A stretch of 64,000 nt of DNA from an uncultured Roseburia sp. (GTDB lineage: Bacteria; Bacillota; Clostridia; Lachnospirales; Lachnospiraceae): positions 1-64,000 of the forward strand of contig CANSSP010000002.1 in NCBI GenBank assembly GCA_947649645.1, written 5' to 3'. Positions 17,133 through 25,490 of the stretch are shown piece after piece. The notes beneath the pieces are model-generated. The model did no database searches. It was not told where the DNA came from and saw only the letters and a list, made by a program, of their open reading frames with translations. The translations under genes and the position numbers were made by a program. Positions within the stretch are counted from its first letter, which is position 1. Each line of letters starts with the position of its first letter.

Positions 17133-18605
17133 CTAAGACGGCTGCGGATTCACACTGCCTTTATCGCCATCTTCTTTATCTTCCTCATCTTCATCGGGTC
17201 TCTGACTCCCCGACGGACTACCGTCGGAAGAATCGTCTGTTCCGGCTCCCTGACTCCCGGAGCTGCCCGCTCCGTCAGCCGTTCCTGCTCCGCCGGAGCC
17301 TTCGTTTTCACCAGAATTTCCCTGTGCGCCGTCTCCCTCCGGCATTTCCGCGTCACGAATGGCCGCAAGCACTTTGGGCTCGTTTAACACATTATACGCA
17401 TCCTCACCGGGCGCCAGCGTCACCGCAAGATAATGCTCTCCGCCGCCAAGCCCCGTCGCATCTGCGGTTCCCGAAATCTTTTCCGCATCCAGGGCATCAA
17501 TCACACTTTTCGCCCCGCTGACCTCAATTGCAATACTCTCTTCCATGTAGTTTGCCAGAAAACCCTCCTGCAGATTCTCAATAACCAGATTTTTCACCGG
17601 AATCAAAAGCGTTCTCGTCACTACCGGCTCTATCGTAACCACAACCGTTATATTTGCATCGGAATTGAGCACGAGGGACGTTCCTTTCGGAAGATAGGAC
17701 GCAATATCCACCGTCGTCTCAATCGACGATGTCACGCCGGTCAGGTCAAGCACTTCCTCGGGTATCGTTATCTTATTGATCGGATTGAGCGTTGTCGATT
17801 CTCCCTTGATCCGGACACTTTCCGGAGAATAAGAGATGTCCGTTGCCACATATCCCGCTGCCGGTCTGCCCGTTGTCTGAAATTCCAGAGCCGCCTCTTT
17901 CGTGCTGAGAATCTGGGCAGCAACCGTGACAGTACTGATATTCAGCGTCAGCTTTGTCGTATCAATCACATTCCCTTCGGCGTCAAAAAATACCGGCACC
18001 ACACTGTCTGTGACATCCGACGACATTCCCTCCACATTGATCGTCGCCGTCACCTTATCGATCTGACTGATAATTGAGGCCGGACCGGAAATCTTCATCA
18101 GATTGGATCCGACAATCTGCACCTCACCAAGCGCACAGTTATCCGCAACCATACCTTTTGTGTCCGCGATAATCCGGATCTGTGTCCGCCCAAGATCCAC
18201 CAGTTCTATCTCCTTGTACAGTTGTTTTGAGACGATTCTGACATCATTGCCGGCCTTCTGGACCGAAACCGTCACAGGAACACGCCAGTTTCCGCTCTTT
18301 TCGTCGTGTTCAATTTTCTGCATATCGGCAGTAGCCTTAAAGTCAGAATTGGACAGCTCCCTCTGCACACTCCGCTTCGCAGATACACTGAAAGAAACGG
18401 TATTGTCCCCGCCCAGAACTTCGTAGTATTTATCCTGTTCCGTGATATAATTTTCATTTACGAGAGTTACGCTGGTGGTGTACGACTGGACATTTATGGG
18501 GTCGTCAATGTTGACTACGACAACCCATAACACCAGTGCAAACAACACCGCCAGAAATTTGAGGCCAAAGTTATTTACTACCTTTCTGATCAGCTTTCCT
18601 ACCAT
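17133..18605 (-). CDS. cdaR: CdaA regulatory protein, YbbR repeats
   Basis: One N-terminal transmembrane helix (FGLKFLAVLFALVLWVVVV) followed by about four YbbR domains (about residues 45-405) outside the membrane. The C-terminal ~70 residues are a low-complexity Gly/Ser/Asp/Glu tail. In known systems CdaR binds and modulates the membrane cyclase CdaA. The gene overlaps the end of cdaA by 35 nt, so the two are translationally coupled, and AGGAGG precedes the ATG by 7 nt. Confidence 0.92.
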   Translation of the reverse strand: MVGKLIRKVVNNFGLKFLAVLFALVLWVVVVNIDDPINVQSYTTSVTLVNENYITEQDKYYEVLGGDNTVSFSVSAKRSVQRELSNSDFKATADMQKIEHDEKSGNWRVPVTVSVQKAGNDVRIVSKQLYKEIELVDLGRTQIRIIADTKGMVADNCALGEVQIVGSNLMKISGPASIISQIDKVTATINVEGMSSDVTDSVVPVFFDAEGNVIDTTKLTLNISTVTVAAQILSTKEAALEFQTTGRPAAGYVATDISYSPESVRIKGESTTLNPINKITIPEEVLDLTGVTSSIETTVDIASYLPKGTSLVLNSDANITVVVTIEPVVTRTLLIPVKNLVIENLQEGFLANYMEESIAIEVSGAKSVIDALDAEKISGTADATGLGGGEHYLAVTLAPGEDAYNVLNEPKVLAAIRDAEMPEGDGAQGNSGENEGSGGAGTADGAGSSGSQGAGTDDSSDGSPSGSQRPDEDEEDKEDGDKGSVNPQPS

Positions 18606-19521
18606 TTTTCAGCCTCCTCTTTAACAACTCCAATTTCGTCGGTTCCTGCTCCCTCTTCTGGACAAAGGCAAGTTTATTTTTCAGAAACTCCGCATCGACA
18701 TTGCGGTACAGTTCTCCTCCCATAGCAATAGACACCCGCCCTGTTTCCTCCGAAACAGCGATGGTGAGCGAGTCTCCCACCTCACTGATTCCCACCGCCG
18801 CGCGATGCCTGGTTCCAAGATCTTTGCTGATTCGAAGCGAATCCGTAAGCGGAAGATAGCAGGTAGCCGCCGCCACGCGGTCTCCACGCACGATCACCGC
18901 GCCGTCGTGAAGCGGCGTGTTTTTCTCAAAAATATTGATCAGAAGCTGACTCGTCACCATCCCGTCCACTGCAATCCCGGTTCTCTCATACTCTGTCAGC
19001 AGTATCTCGTTTTCAACCACAATCAGAGCCCCTGTTTTGACCTTCCCCATTTCATAGCAGGCCTTTACAATCTCATTGATCGTCCGATCCGAAAACTTTC
19101 CGGCCTCTCCCTTTGAAAAGTCAAACGCAATAAGCGACGATAAAATATTTCTCCGCCCCAGATTTTCCAGTGCTTTGCGCATTTCGGGCTGAAAAATGAT
19201 GACAAGTGCAGTGATCGCCACGCTCATCGTATTTTGTGCAATCCAGATAATCGTATTCATCTGAAATACGGCCGCCACCCCTACAAACAGCAAAATAACG
19301 AGTAGTCCCCGCAGCAGCATCCAGGCTCTTGTACTCTTTATCCACACCAGCATATAGTAAAACAGAAAGGCAATGATGAAAATTTCCGCCACATCCGTCC
19401 ACATCATCCTTGGCAGATCCATATAAATAGAAGCTTTATCCCAAAAAGCATCCAATGTCGCTATCACGCTCTGCACACGCTCCACTTCCCTTCCTGACAA
19501 GCCGCCTGCTCCGCCGCTCAT
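18571..19521 (-). CDS. cdaA: diadenylate cyclase CdaA
   Basis: Makes cyclic di-AMP from two ATP. Three hydrophobic helices (about residues 45-120) anchor it. The DisA_N catalytic domain follows, with the hallmark motifs DGAVIVRGDR and GTRHRAAVGISE. The start is uncertain: ATG at 19521 has only a weak upstream site, and the first ~25 residues (MSGGAGGLSGREVERV) look non-conserved, so a TTG or GTG inside this stretch, each with a better GGAG-like site, may be the real start. It begins 6 nt after the stop of the upstream membrane protein. Confidence 0.94.
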   Translation of the reverse strand: MSGGAGGLSGREVERVQSVIATLDAFWDKASIYMDLPRMMWTDVAEIFIIAFLFYYMLVWIKSTRAWMLLRGLLVILLFVGVAAVFQMNTIIWIAQNTMSVAITALVIIFQPEMRKALENLGRRNILSSLIAFDFSKGEAGKFSDRTINEIVKACYEMGKVKTGALIVVENEILLTEYERTGIAVDGMVTSQLLINIFEKNTPLHDGAVIVRGDRVAAATCYLPLTDSLRISKDLGTRHRAAVGISEVGDSLTIAVSEETGRVSIAMGGELYRNVDAEFLKNKLAFVQKREQEPTKLELLKRRLKNGRKADQKGSK

Positions 19522-19527
19522 CGGTCT

Positions 19528-20526
19528 TTAATCCAACCAGTCTTCCTCGATATCCATCTCTTCCACCAGCTGTTTTTTCGACAGCCGTTCCTCATCCCTG
19601 CCGCTGAAACGTTTCACTTTTTTGTCGGTTCCCGGCACAAACGCTTTTGGCACTGCCCTGACATAATAATAATACTCGTCATCCTCAAACTGCAGCCGCT
19701 CCGTTCTGGAGTAATCCAGATTAAAAAATAAAAACTGCAGTAAAAACGCTATCACACATGCCGCCGCTCCCCCAAGCAGCACCTCAAATGTCTTTCCGTT
19801 GATTCCGAGAAGAAGGTAGCCCGCCATCAGCCCTACCGTCTCAAACACAATACCGGAAATAATCGCCACGGTCCATGCATACTCGATCGACATCCTGCGA
19901 ATCAGATACACAAGCACCAGTGTCGCCAGGAGCACTCCCAGCACAAGATACATTTCCTTGTTGCCGATCAGCTGATTTAACACAACCACAATCTTTGAGA
20001 CGGCTCCGTCCTCTTCCTCGGCGGCACTTGAGAGTACTGCGGCATTTTTCCGCACACCGTCCAGGAAAAAATAAACAACAATTCCGCACACCAGTGCAAA
20101 CGCTGAATACAATTCCCGTATCAGTCCCATTCCGAGCGGCATCACATAAGGGATATGAAGCTTAAAACACAGCGGCGTCAGAATCACATCGTAACCGTTT
20201 TTCGGAGCGAAGCGAAAATAAACGAAATAAACCAGAATCAACAGCACCAGCGTCACGGCGCATACCTCAAGCGAAAGCGCATACATATCCGCCAGTATCA
20301 CCGCAGAGGCAAAAAATATCATACATCCCGTCGGAAGGACCGAACACAACAGCGCCAGAATCAGGGCAACCGGCGTCTGGCTGATCGACTTCATATACCC
20401 GATACTGCTGTTAATCGTCATAAATAATGTTAATGCAACAAAAAAACGTATGACCGGTGTGATAAACACTTCGTTTCTGCTATAGAAACGTACCAGTTTT
20501 TCTTTCAGTTCCAATAAGGTTGTCAT
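19528..20526 (-). CDS. polytopic membrane protein upstream of cdaA, function unknown
   Basis: A 332-residue protein with roughly eight hydrophobic helices and a charged cytoplasmic C-terminal tail (YYYYVRAVPKAFVPGTDK ... EEDWLD). I do not recognise a named family. The tail is tyrosine-rich then acidic. Strong AGGAGG site. The tight spacing to the 141-residue gene (15 nt) and to cdaA (6 nt) places it in the c-di-AMP operon, so a role in regulating, sensing for or responding to CdaA is an inference from context only. Confidence 0.8.
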   Translation of the reverse strand: MTTLLELKEKLVRFYSRNEVFITPVIRFFVALTLFMTINSSIGYMKSISQTPVALILALLCSVLPTGCMIFFASAVILADMYALSLEVCAVTLVLLILVYFVYFRFAPKNGYDVILTPLCFKLHIPYVMPLGMGLIRELYSAFALVCGIVVYFFLDGVRKNAAVLSSAAEEEDGAVSKIVVVLNQLIGNKEMYLVLGVLLATLVLVYLIRRMSIEYAWTVAIISGIVFETVGLMAGYLLLGINGKTFEVLLGGAAACVIAFLLQFLFFNLDYSRTERLQFEDDEYYYYVRAVPKAFVPGTDKKVKRFSGRDEERLSKKQLVEEMDIEEDWLD

Positions 20527-20541
20527 ATATGCCTCCTGCTT

Positions 20542-20967
20542 TTACTGCCGGTCCCTGCCGCCAGGCATTCTGAGCTTTTCTTCCCGCTCATACATCTGAT
20601 TCACTTTTTTCAGACTGCCGTAATACCGTTTTACCTTTCTGCGGCCCGTCGTATATTTAACATAAAATACAATATATGTCGCAATGAGGTAAGACAGTAT
20701 AAATACCACGTATAAGGTCAGCAGTGTGGTCAGAAAACCGCGGATATCGAGACTGTTGATCTGCTCCATCAGTGTCTGCATGGAGTAAACTCCCCAGAGT
20801 CCGAGCAGCAGACCAAAACAGATCGTCCCCGTCACAAAGCTCCGCAAAAGCTGCAGCGAAATATAATCCTTCCTTGCATACTGCGTCATCGGTCTGCATT
20901 CCTTGCCGTCAAACGTGTCAAATCTCGAAATCTTTATCATGTGCCGTAAACGTTCTTCATTTACCAT
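20542..20967 (-). CDS. small two-helix membrane protein, first gene of the cdaA operon
   Basis: A 141-residue protein with two hydrophobic segments (about 43-65 and 78-103) flanked by a polar N-terminus and a strongly basic C-terminal region (YTTGRRKVKRYYGSLKKVNQ). No known family recognised. Likely both termini are inside. It is the promoter-proximal gene of the cdaA cluster. The ribosome site AAAGGA is rather far from the ATG (about 13 nt), so the start is moderately certain. Confidence 0.72.
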   Translation of the reverse strand: MVNEERLRHMIKISRFDTFDGKECRPMTQYARKDYISLQLLRSFVTGTICFGLLLGLWGVYSMQTLMEQINSLDIRGFLTTLLTLYVVFILSYLIATYIVFYVKYTTGRRKVKRYYGSLKKVNQMYEREEKLRMPGGRDRQ

Positions 20968-21054
20968 ACAGTAAAATTATCCTTTCCCTGCCTGCAAACC
21001 CACTGTTTTACCTGCTTTTATAAATTTGCACGCAGTAACGCATTCTTATAAAAC

Positions 21055-21082
21055 ATTATAGCACAATGACAGTATTTTTCAA
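21055..21082 (-). promoter_or_regulatory. promoter of the cdaA operon
   Basis: Minus-strand TTGAAA at 21082..21077, 16-bp spacer, TATAAT at 21060..21055. The leader to the first gene is about 80 nt. The promoter abuts the yvyF terminator. Confidence 0.7.
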
Positions 21083-21085
21083 ACA

Positions 21086-21123
21086 AAAAAAAGCAGGGTA
21101 TATCTCTCAGGCCCTGCTTTTTA
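21086..21123. terminator. terminator after yvyF
   Basis: AAAAAGCAGGG/CCCTGCTTTTT stem with a 13-nt loop. Because it has an A-run on one side and a T-run on the other it can stop transcription from either direction. Confidence 0.85.
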
Positions 21124-21188
21124 CTCTCTTTTTCTGTTTTCCTGCACACATGTCCCATACGGCGATTCCCGGAACAGCACGACGGAGG

Positions 21189-21590
21189 CTACTGAAGAAA
21201 ACGCATCTTGTTTCCGTCCCGCTCCTGCTTTTTTACCTCCTGCTCCTTTGGCTTGCCCAGAACACCTGTAAAAGAAGTGGACATGGCCGCTTTGCACTTA
21301 TCGCAGAAACGCCCGCTCTTGATCGGCTCCCCACAGTGCTCACAGTTGATCCCATCTGCTCCCGGCTCTGACAGCGACAGGCGCTCTTCCCTGATCCACT
21401 GCTTGATCTGCTTTGTCGACACATCCATCGCCTCGGAAAGGGCGCGGACGGAAGCCCCCGGATTCTCGTCCAGATACTCTTTCACCTCGCGGAATTTCTC
21501 TTCAAGCTTCTTCTGACACATACTGCAAATCGGCGGCCCACTCATATAATTAAACAATCGTCCGCAGCTTCTACAATTTCTTACATCCAT
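21189..21590 (-). CDS. yvyF: YvyF-type flagellar operon zinc-ribbon protein
   Basis: A 133-residue protein of the TIGR03826/YvyF type. An N-terminal zinc finger (CRSCGRLFNYMSGPPICSMC) is followed by a helix-turn-helix-like segment (LSEAMDVSTKQIKQWI) and a second zinc ribbon (CEHCGEPIKSGRFCDKC). In Bacillus the homologue lies between comFC and flgM, and the same comF-yvyF pair is seen here. Function is not established; DNA or protein binding is plausible. GGAGGGG 6 nt before ATG at 21590 argues against the longer track start. Confidence 0.83.
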   Translation of the reverse strand: MDVRNCRSCGRLFNYMSGPPICSMCQKKLEEKFREVKEYLDENPGASVRALSEAMDVSTKQIKQWIREERLSLSEPGADGINCEHCGEPIKSGRFCDKCKAAMSTSFTGVLGKPKEQEVKKQERDGNKMRFLQ

Positions 21591-21614
21591 GATTTTGCCC
21601 CTCCTGCTTATCAA

Positions 21615-22358
21615 TCAGAATCCTGTTCCAATGCTGATACAGATATAATAGATATTCTTTATTCCGGCAGAAAGCAGAATTTCCGCAACTGCATCCATTG
21701 TGCTCCCTGTAGTATATATATCATCTACCAACAATATCTGATTCCATTTTACTATATCCGGCTCTAAATGAAAAGCATTTTTTAAATTGTGTCTGCGTTC
21801 GCTCTCGCTCAGGGTTTTCTGTGGAACGGTATTCCGGACCCGCTTTACCAGAGACTTCGTCGGCAGATCAAGCTCCCTCCCAAGCGCCCTGGCGAATACT
21901 TCGGCCTGATTGTATCCGCGCAGCCGCGCTTTCCGGGAATACATCGGTATGGGAACAATCACCTCAATCCGGTGACGCGCAACCCATCCCCTGTATTGTT
22001 CCGCCGCCTCCCTGGCATAAAACAGGGCATATTCCCGCCGGTTACCGTACTTAAACCGATACATTGACTGGCGGATCCCACCTTTATATACAAAAACAGC
22101 CTTACCCTGCAGATATAAGTGCTTTTTCCTCTCACAGTCGCCACAATACTCTGCCCGGTCATCCCGAAGCGGCTTTCCACAACGCTTACACACCGGCTCT
22201 TTTGCCCTTTCGATCTCGTGCCTGCAGGATTCACAGATCATCACCCCCGGCAGCAGAATATCGTCGCATACCGGACAGCGCGGCGGATAGAAAAACATCA
22301 GAATCTCCCGCAGAACAGGGCAGATATATCTCCTCAGACTGCAGTTATATTTTTTCAT
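21615..22358 (-). CDS. comF: ComF family phosphoribosyltransferase-like protein
   Basis: A 247-residue ComFC-type protein. Two zinc-binding motif pairs at the N-terminus (CPVCDDILLPGVMICESC; CKRCGKPLRDDRAEYCGDC) are followed by a type I phosphoribosyltransferase domain with the PRPP loop LLVDDIYTTGSTMDA. ComFC helps bring single-stranded DNA into the cell during transformation, though homologues are also widespread in species not known to be competent. AAGGA just before ATG at 22358 suggests this start rather than the track start 17 codons earlier. It precedes yvyF by 24 nt. Confidence 0.9.
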   Translation of the reverse strand: MKKYNCSLRRYICPVLREILMFFYPPRCPVCDDILLPGVMICESCRHEIERAKEPVCKRCGKPLRDDRAEYCGDCERKKHLYLQGKAVFVYKGGIRQSMYRFKYGNRREYALFYAREAAEQYRGWVARHRIEVIVPIPMYSRKARLRGYNQAEVFARALGRELDLPTKSLVKRVRNTVPQKTLSESERRHNLKNAFHLEPDIVKWNQILLVDDIYTTGSTMDAVAEILLSAGIKNIYYICISIGTGF

Positions 22359-22474
22359 CTCATCCTTTCCAAAAATCTCTCTGAAACCAATCGTACCATT
22401 TTTCCCCAAAGGAAACCATAAACATTTTCTTAATTTTTTCTAAGATATTCATTCGTTTCCATTTAATACACCGC

Positions 22475-22503
22475 TTGACGAATTGCATATTTATCTTTAT
22501 AAT
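22475..22503 (+). promoter_or_regulatory. consensus promoter of the TrpXYZ-like importer
   Basis: TTGACG, 17-bp spacer, TATAAT: close to the sigma-A ideal, 55 nt before the start codon. Confidence 0.85.
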
Positions 22504-22517
22504 CTTTTTCATTGATA

Positions 22518-22535
22518 ACATTAAAGCTTTAATGT
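22518..22535 (+). promoter_or_regulatory. 18-bp palindromic operator candidate
   Basis: ACATTAAAGCTTTAATGT is a perfect palindrome starting 14 bp after the -10, covering roughly +8 to +25. The position suits a repressor site. It is AT-rich with no T-run after it, so it is not a terminator. The cognate regulator is unknown. Confidence 0.6.
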
Positions 22536-22557
22536 GTTAAAGGAGGAGAAGTACATT

Positions 22558-23658
22558 ATGAAAAAATCAAGCAGAGCACTTTCTATCATTATGGCAGCCA
22601 CAATGGCAGTATCAATGGCGGCCTGCGGCAATAAGAACGATGCCGGGACTTCCGGCAACGGCCCGGCCGATGCGGACGCAGCGTCTTCCGCAGATCAGAC
22701 GCCGGCAGACAGCAGCAGTTCAGCCCCGGAAAAGGTTTCGGGTACGGAGAGCCCGGCCCCGGGCGCAGACGGCCCTTTCACCATCGGCATCTGTCAGCAG
22801 CTGGAACACCCCGCACTGGATGCCGCAACAGAGGGATTCCAGGCTGCCCTGACCGAAAAACTGGGCGCGGAAAATGTCTCTTTCGACCTGCAGAACGCAC
22901 AGGGCGAACAGGCAAACTGTGCTACCATCAGCAGCAAATTCGTCTCCGATAATTACGATCTGATCCTGGCAAATGCGACTACCGCTTTACAGTGTGCCGC
23001 AGCGGCGACAAGCTCGATTCCAGTCCTGGGAACATCTGTGACAGACTATGCAACCGCGCTTGATATCGACGGCTGGACCGGCGCGACGGGAAGAAATATT
23101 TCCGGTACATCCGATCTCGCCCCGATTGACCAGCAGGAAGATATGCTCGTAGAACTCTTCCCCGACGCCAAAACCGTCGGCATTCTCTATTGTTCCGCCG
23201 AGCCCAATTCCGAATACCAGGCAGACGAATTTATAAAATGCCTCGAAGAAGACGGACTCTCCTATCAGGTGTACACAGCCGCAGACTCAAACGATATCAA
23301 CTCCGTCGTACAAAGCGCGGTCTCTGAGGTAGACGTCATCTACATACCCACCGACAATACGATGGCCGGAAACACGGAAGCCATCAACAATGTCGCCCTT
23401 CCGGCAGGCGTTCCGATTATCACCGGTGAAGAAGGCATGTGCAGAGGCTGCGGCGCCGCAACACTTTCCATCAGCTACTACGATATCGGATATACCGCAG
23501 GCGAAATGGCATATGACATTCTGGTAAACGGCGCCGACATCACCACCATGGACATCCGGTATGCGCCAGCCGTCACGAAAGAGTACAACGCGGAAATCTG
23601 TGAAAAATTAAATATCTCGATTCCCGAAGACTACGTCGCTATCAGCGCAGAAGAATAA
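22558..23658 (+). CDS. ABC importer substrate-binding lipoprotein (TrpX-like)
   Basis: A 366-residue lipoprotein: signal peptide with lipobox SMAAC at about residue 24, a Ser/Ala/Pro-rich linker, then a periplasmic-binding-protein fold (FTIGICQQLEHPALDAATEG; VGILYCSAEPNSEYQ; YIPTDNTMAGN). These are features of the TrpX/YtlA group (PF04392), whose characterised members bind tryptophan or tyrosine. The specificity here is an inference. The start at 22558 is preceded by AAAGGAGG and is preferred to the track start. First gene of a three-gene operon. Confidence 0.88.
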   Translation: MKKSSRALSIIMAATMAVSMAACGNKNDAGTSGNGPADADAASSADQTPADSSSSAPEKVSGTESPAPGADGPFTIGICQQLEHPALDAATEGFQAALTEKLGAENVSFDLQNAQGEQANCATISSKFVSDNYDLILANATTALQCAAAATSSIPVLGTSVTDYATALDIDGWTGATGRNISGTSDLAPIDQQEDMLVELFPDAKTVGILYCSAEPNSEYQADEFIKCLEEDGLSYQVYTAADSNDINSVVQSAVSEVDVIYIPTDNTMAGNTEAINNVALPAGVPIITGEEGMCRGCGAATLSISYYDIGYTAGEMAYDILVNGADITTMDIRYAPAVTKEYNAEICEKLNISIPEDYVAISAEE

Positions 23659-23670
23659 AAGGGGGATCTT

Positions 23671-24615
23671 ATGGCAATTCTTATGGCTCTGGACCCGGCC
23701 GCCCTGCTCCGCTCAATGCCCGGCGCTTTCGCGCAGGGCCTTGTGTGGGGCATTATGGCTCTGGGCGTTTATATCACCTACCGTCTTCTGGATTTTGCCG
23801 ATCTGACCGTGGACGGCTCCATTGCAACCGGGGGCGCTGTCGCCGTCATGCTGATACGCCTGGGCATAAATCCCTGGCTTGCACTTATTTTTGCGTTTAT
23901 CGCCGGTATGGCCGCCGGTTTTATCACCGGTATCCTCCATACCGCACTTGGGATTCCCGGCATTCTCGCCAGTATCCTGACACAGATCTCTCTCTATTCG
24001 ATCAATTTAAATATTATGGGCCGCTCAAATCAGGCCGTGAGCGTAGACAAATACAATCTGGTGGTATCGCTCCGCTACCTCTCGGATTCCGTCTCCACGA
24101 AAATCCAGATTTTTGTGACTACCATATTATTCTGCGCCGTAATCATCGCCGTCTTATACTGGTATTTCGGCACAGAACAAGGGCATGCCATCCGTGCAAC
24201 CGGATGCAACCAGCAGATGGCGCGGGCTCAGGGTATCAATACCAATTTTCACACAGTCCTGGCCCTGATGCTCTCAAACGGACTTGTAGGCCTCTCCGGA
24301 GCGCTGTATGCGCAATACCAGGGTGCGGCCGACGTCAATATGGGCCGCGGTGCCATCGTCATCGGGCTGGCCGCCGTGATTATCGGCGAAGTTGTATTTG
24401 GAAAACTCTGTGCCGGAAAACATTTTGCTTTCGCCTACACGCTTCTCTCCGTAATTGCAGGGGCAATTATTTACTATATTGTAATAAACATCGTCCTGTG
24501 GTTAAAGCTGCCCTCCGATGATCTGAAACTTTTTTCCGCAATCGTGGTGGCGATTTTCCTTTCGCTTCCCTACCTGAAGACAAAGTATCGGGGAAAGGAG
24601 AAACAAAATGGCTGA
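23671..24615 (+). CDS. ABC importer permease (TrpY-like)
   Basis: A 314-residue membrane protein with eight to nine helices, of the branched-chain-type permease family (PF02653). FADLTVDGSIATGGAVAVM and the EAA-like loop region GLSGALYAQYQGAADVNMG are typical for permeases paired with TrpX-like binding proteins. It lies 12 nt after the binding-protein gene and overlaps the ATPase gene by 8 nt, so it forms the membrane channel of the same importer. Confidence 0.9.
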   Translation: MAILMALDPAALLRSMPGAFAQGLVWGIMALGVYITYRLLDFADLTVDGSIATGGAVAVMLIRLGINPWLALIFAFIAGMAAGFITGILHTALGIPGILASILTQISLYSINLNIMGRSNQAVSVDKYNLVVSLRYLSDSVSTKIQIFVTTILFCAVIIAVLYWYFGTEQGHAIRATGCNQQMARAQGINTNFHTVLALMLSNGLVGLSGALYAQYQGAADVNMGRGAIVIGLAAVIIGEVVFGKLCAGKHFAFAYTLLSVIAGAIIYYIVINIVLWLKLPSDDLKLFSAIVVAIFLSLPYLKTKYRGKEKQNG

Positions 24616-25411
24616 AATGTTAAAAATTGACAATATTTATAAAACCTTCAACCGTGGAACCATCAACGAAAAACATGCCTTAAACGGTGTCTGTCTGTCC
24701 CTTAAAGAAGGAGATTTTGTCACTGTCATCGGCGGCAACGGCGCCGGAAAATCGACAACCTTAAATGCCGTGGCAGGCGTCTGGCCAATCGATTCCGGCA
24801 GAATCTATATCGGCGGCGACGACGTCTCGCGCCTCTCGGAATACAAACGCGCCAGGTACCTGGGCCGCGTCTTCCAGGATCCCATGACGGGAACCGCGGC
24901 AACAATGTCCATCGAAGAAAATATGGCCATCGCAGCCAGGCGCGGGGAATCCCGCGGTCTCTCCTGGGGCATCACAAAAAAAGAGCGCGTCTCCTATCGC
25001 GAGATGCTCTCAACACTGGATCTGGGCCTGGAAGACCGCCTTTCCAGCAAAGTCGGCCTTCTCTCCGGAGGACAGCGCCAGGCAATCACACTGCTGATGG
25101 CGACAATTATGAAACCGAAACTATTACTTTTAGACGAGCACACAGCGGCGCTCGACCCCAAAACGGCCGCCAAAGTACTGGAGATTTCCGATAAGATCAT
25201 TGCAGACCATCATCTGACTGCGATGATGGTCACGCATAATATGAAAGACGCGATCGCGCACGGCAATCGCCTGATCATGATGCATGAGGGAAAAATCATT
25301 CTTGATATTTACGGAGAAGAAAAAAAGAAACTGACGGTGGAAGATCTGCTGCATCAGTTTGAAAAAGTCAGCGGAGAAGAATTTGCGAGCGACAAGGCAT
25401 TGCTGTCATAA
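24608..25411 (+). CDS. ABC importer ATPase (TrpZ-like)
   Basis: A 267-residue ABC ATPase with every catalytic motif: Walker A GGNGAGKST, Q-loop VFQDPMTGT, signature LSGGQRQA, Walker B LLLLDEHTAALD and switch His in MVTHNM. It energises the preceding permease. AAGGAG sits 7 nt before the ATG, inside the end of the permease gene, indicating coupled translation. Confidence 0.93.
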   Translation: MAEMLKIDNIYKTFNRGTINEKHALNGVCLSLKEGDFVTVIGGNGAGKSTTLNAVAGVWPIDSGRIYIGGDDVSRLSEYKRARYLGRVFQDPMTGTAATMSIEENMAIAARRGESRGLSWGITKKERVSYREMLSTLDLGLEDRLSSKVGLLSGGQRQAITLLMATIMKPKLLLLDEHTAALDPKTAAKVLEISDKIIADHHLTAMMVTHNMKDAIAHGNRLIMMHEGKIILDIYGEEKKKLTVEDLLHQFEKVSGEEFASDKALLS

Positions 25412-25427
25412 ATCCTGCACGTTTTCT

Positions 25428-25464
25428 GAGTGTGCCAGATAGTAATATCTGCACACTCATTTTA
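25428..25464 (+). terminator. terminator of the importer operon
   Basis: GAGTGTG..AGATA / TATCTGCACACTC stem with one bulged base, followed by ATTTTAT. Confidence 0.75.
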
Positions 25465-25490
25465 TATATCATACGTTTATATCCGCCATA

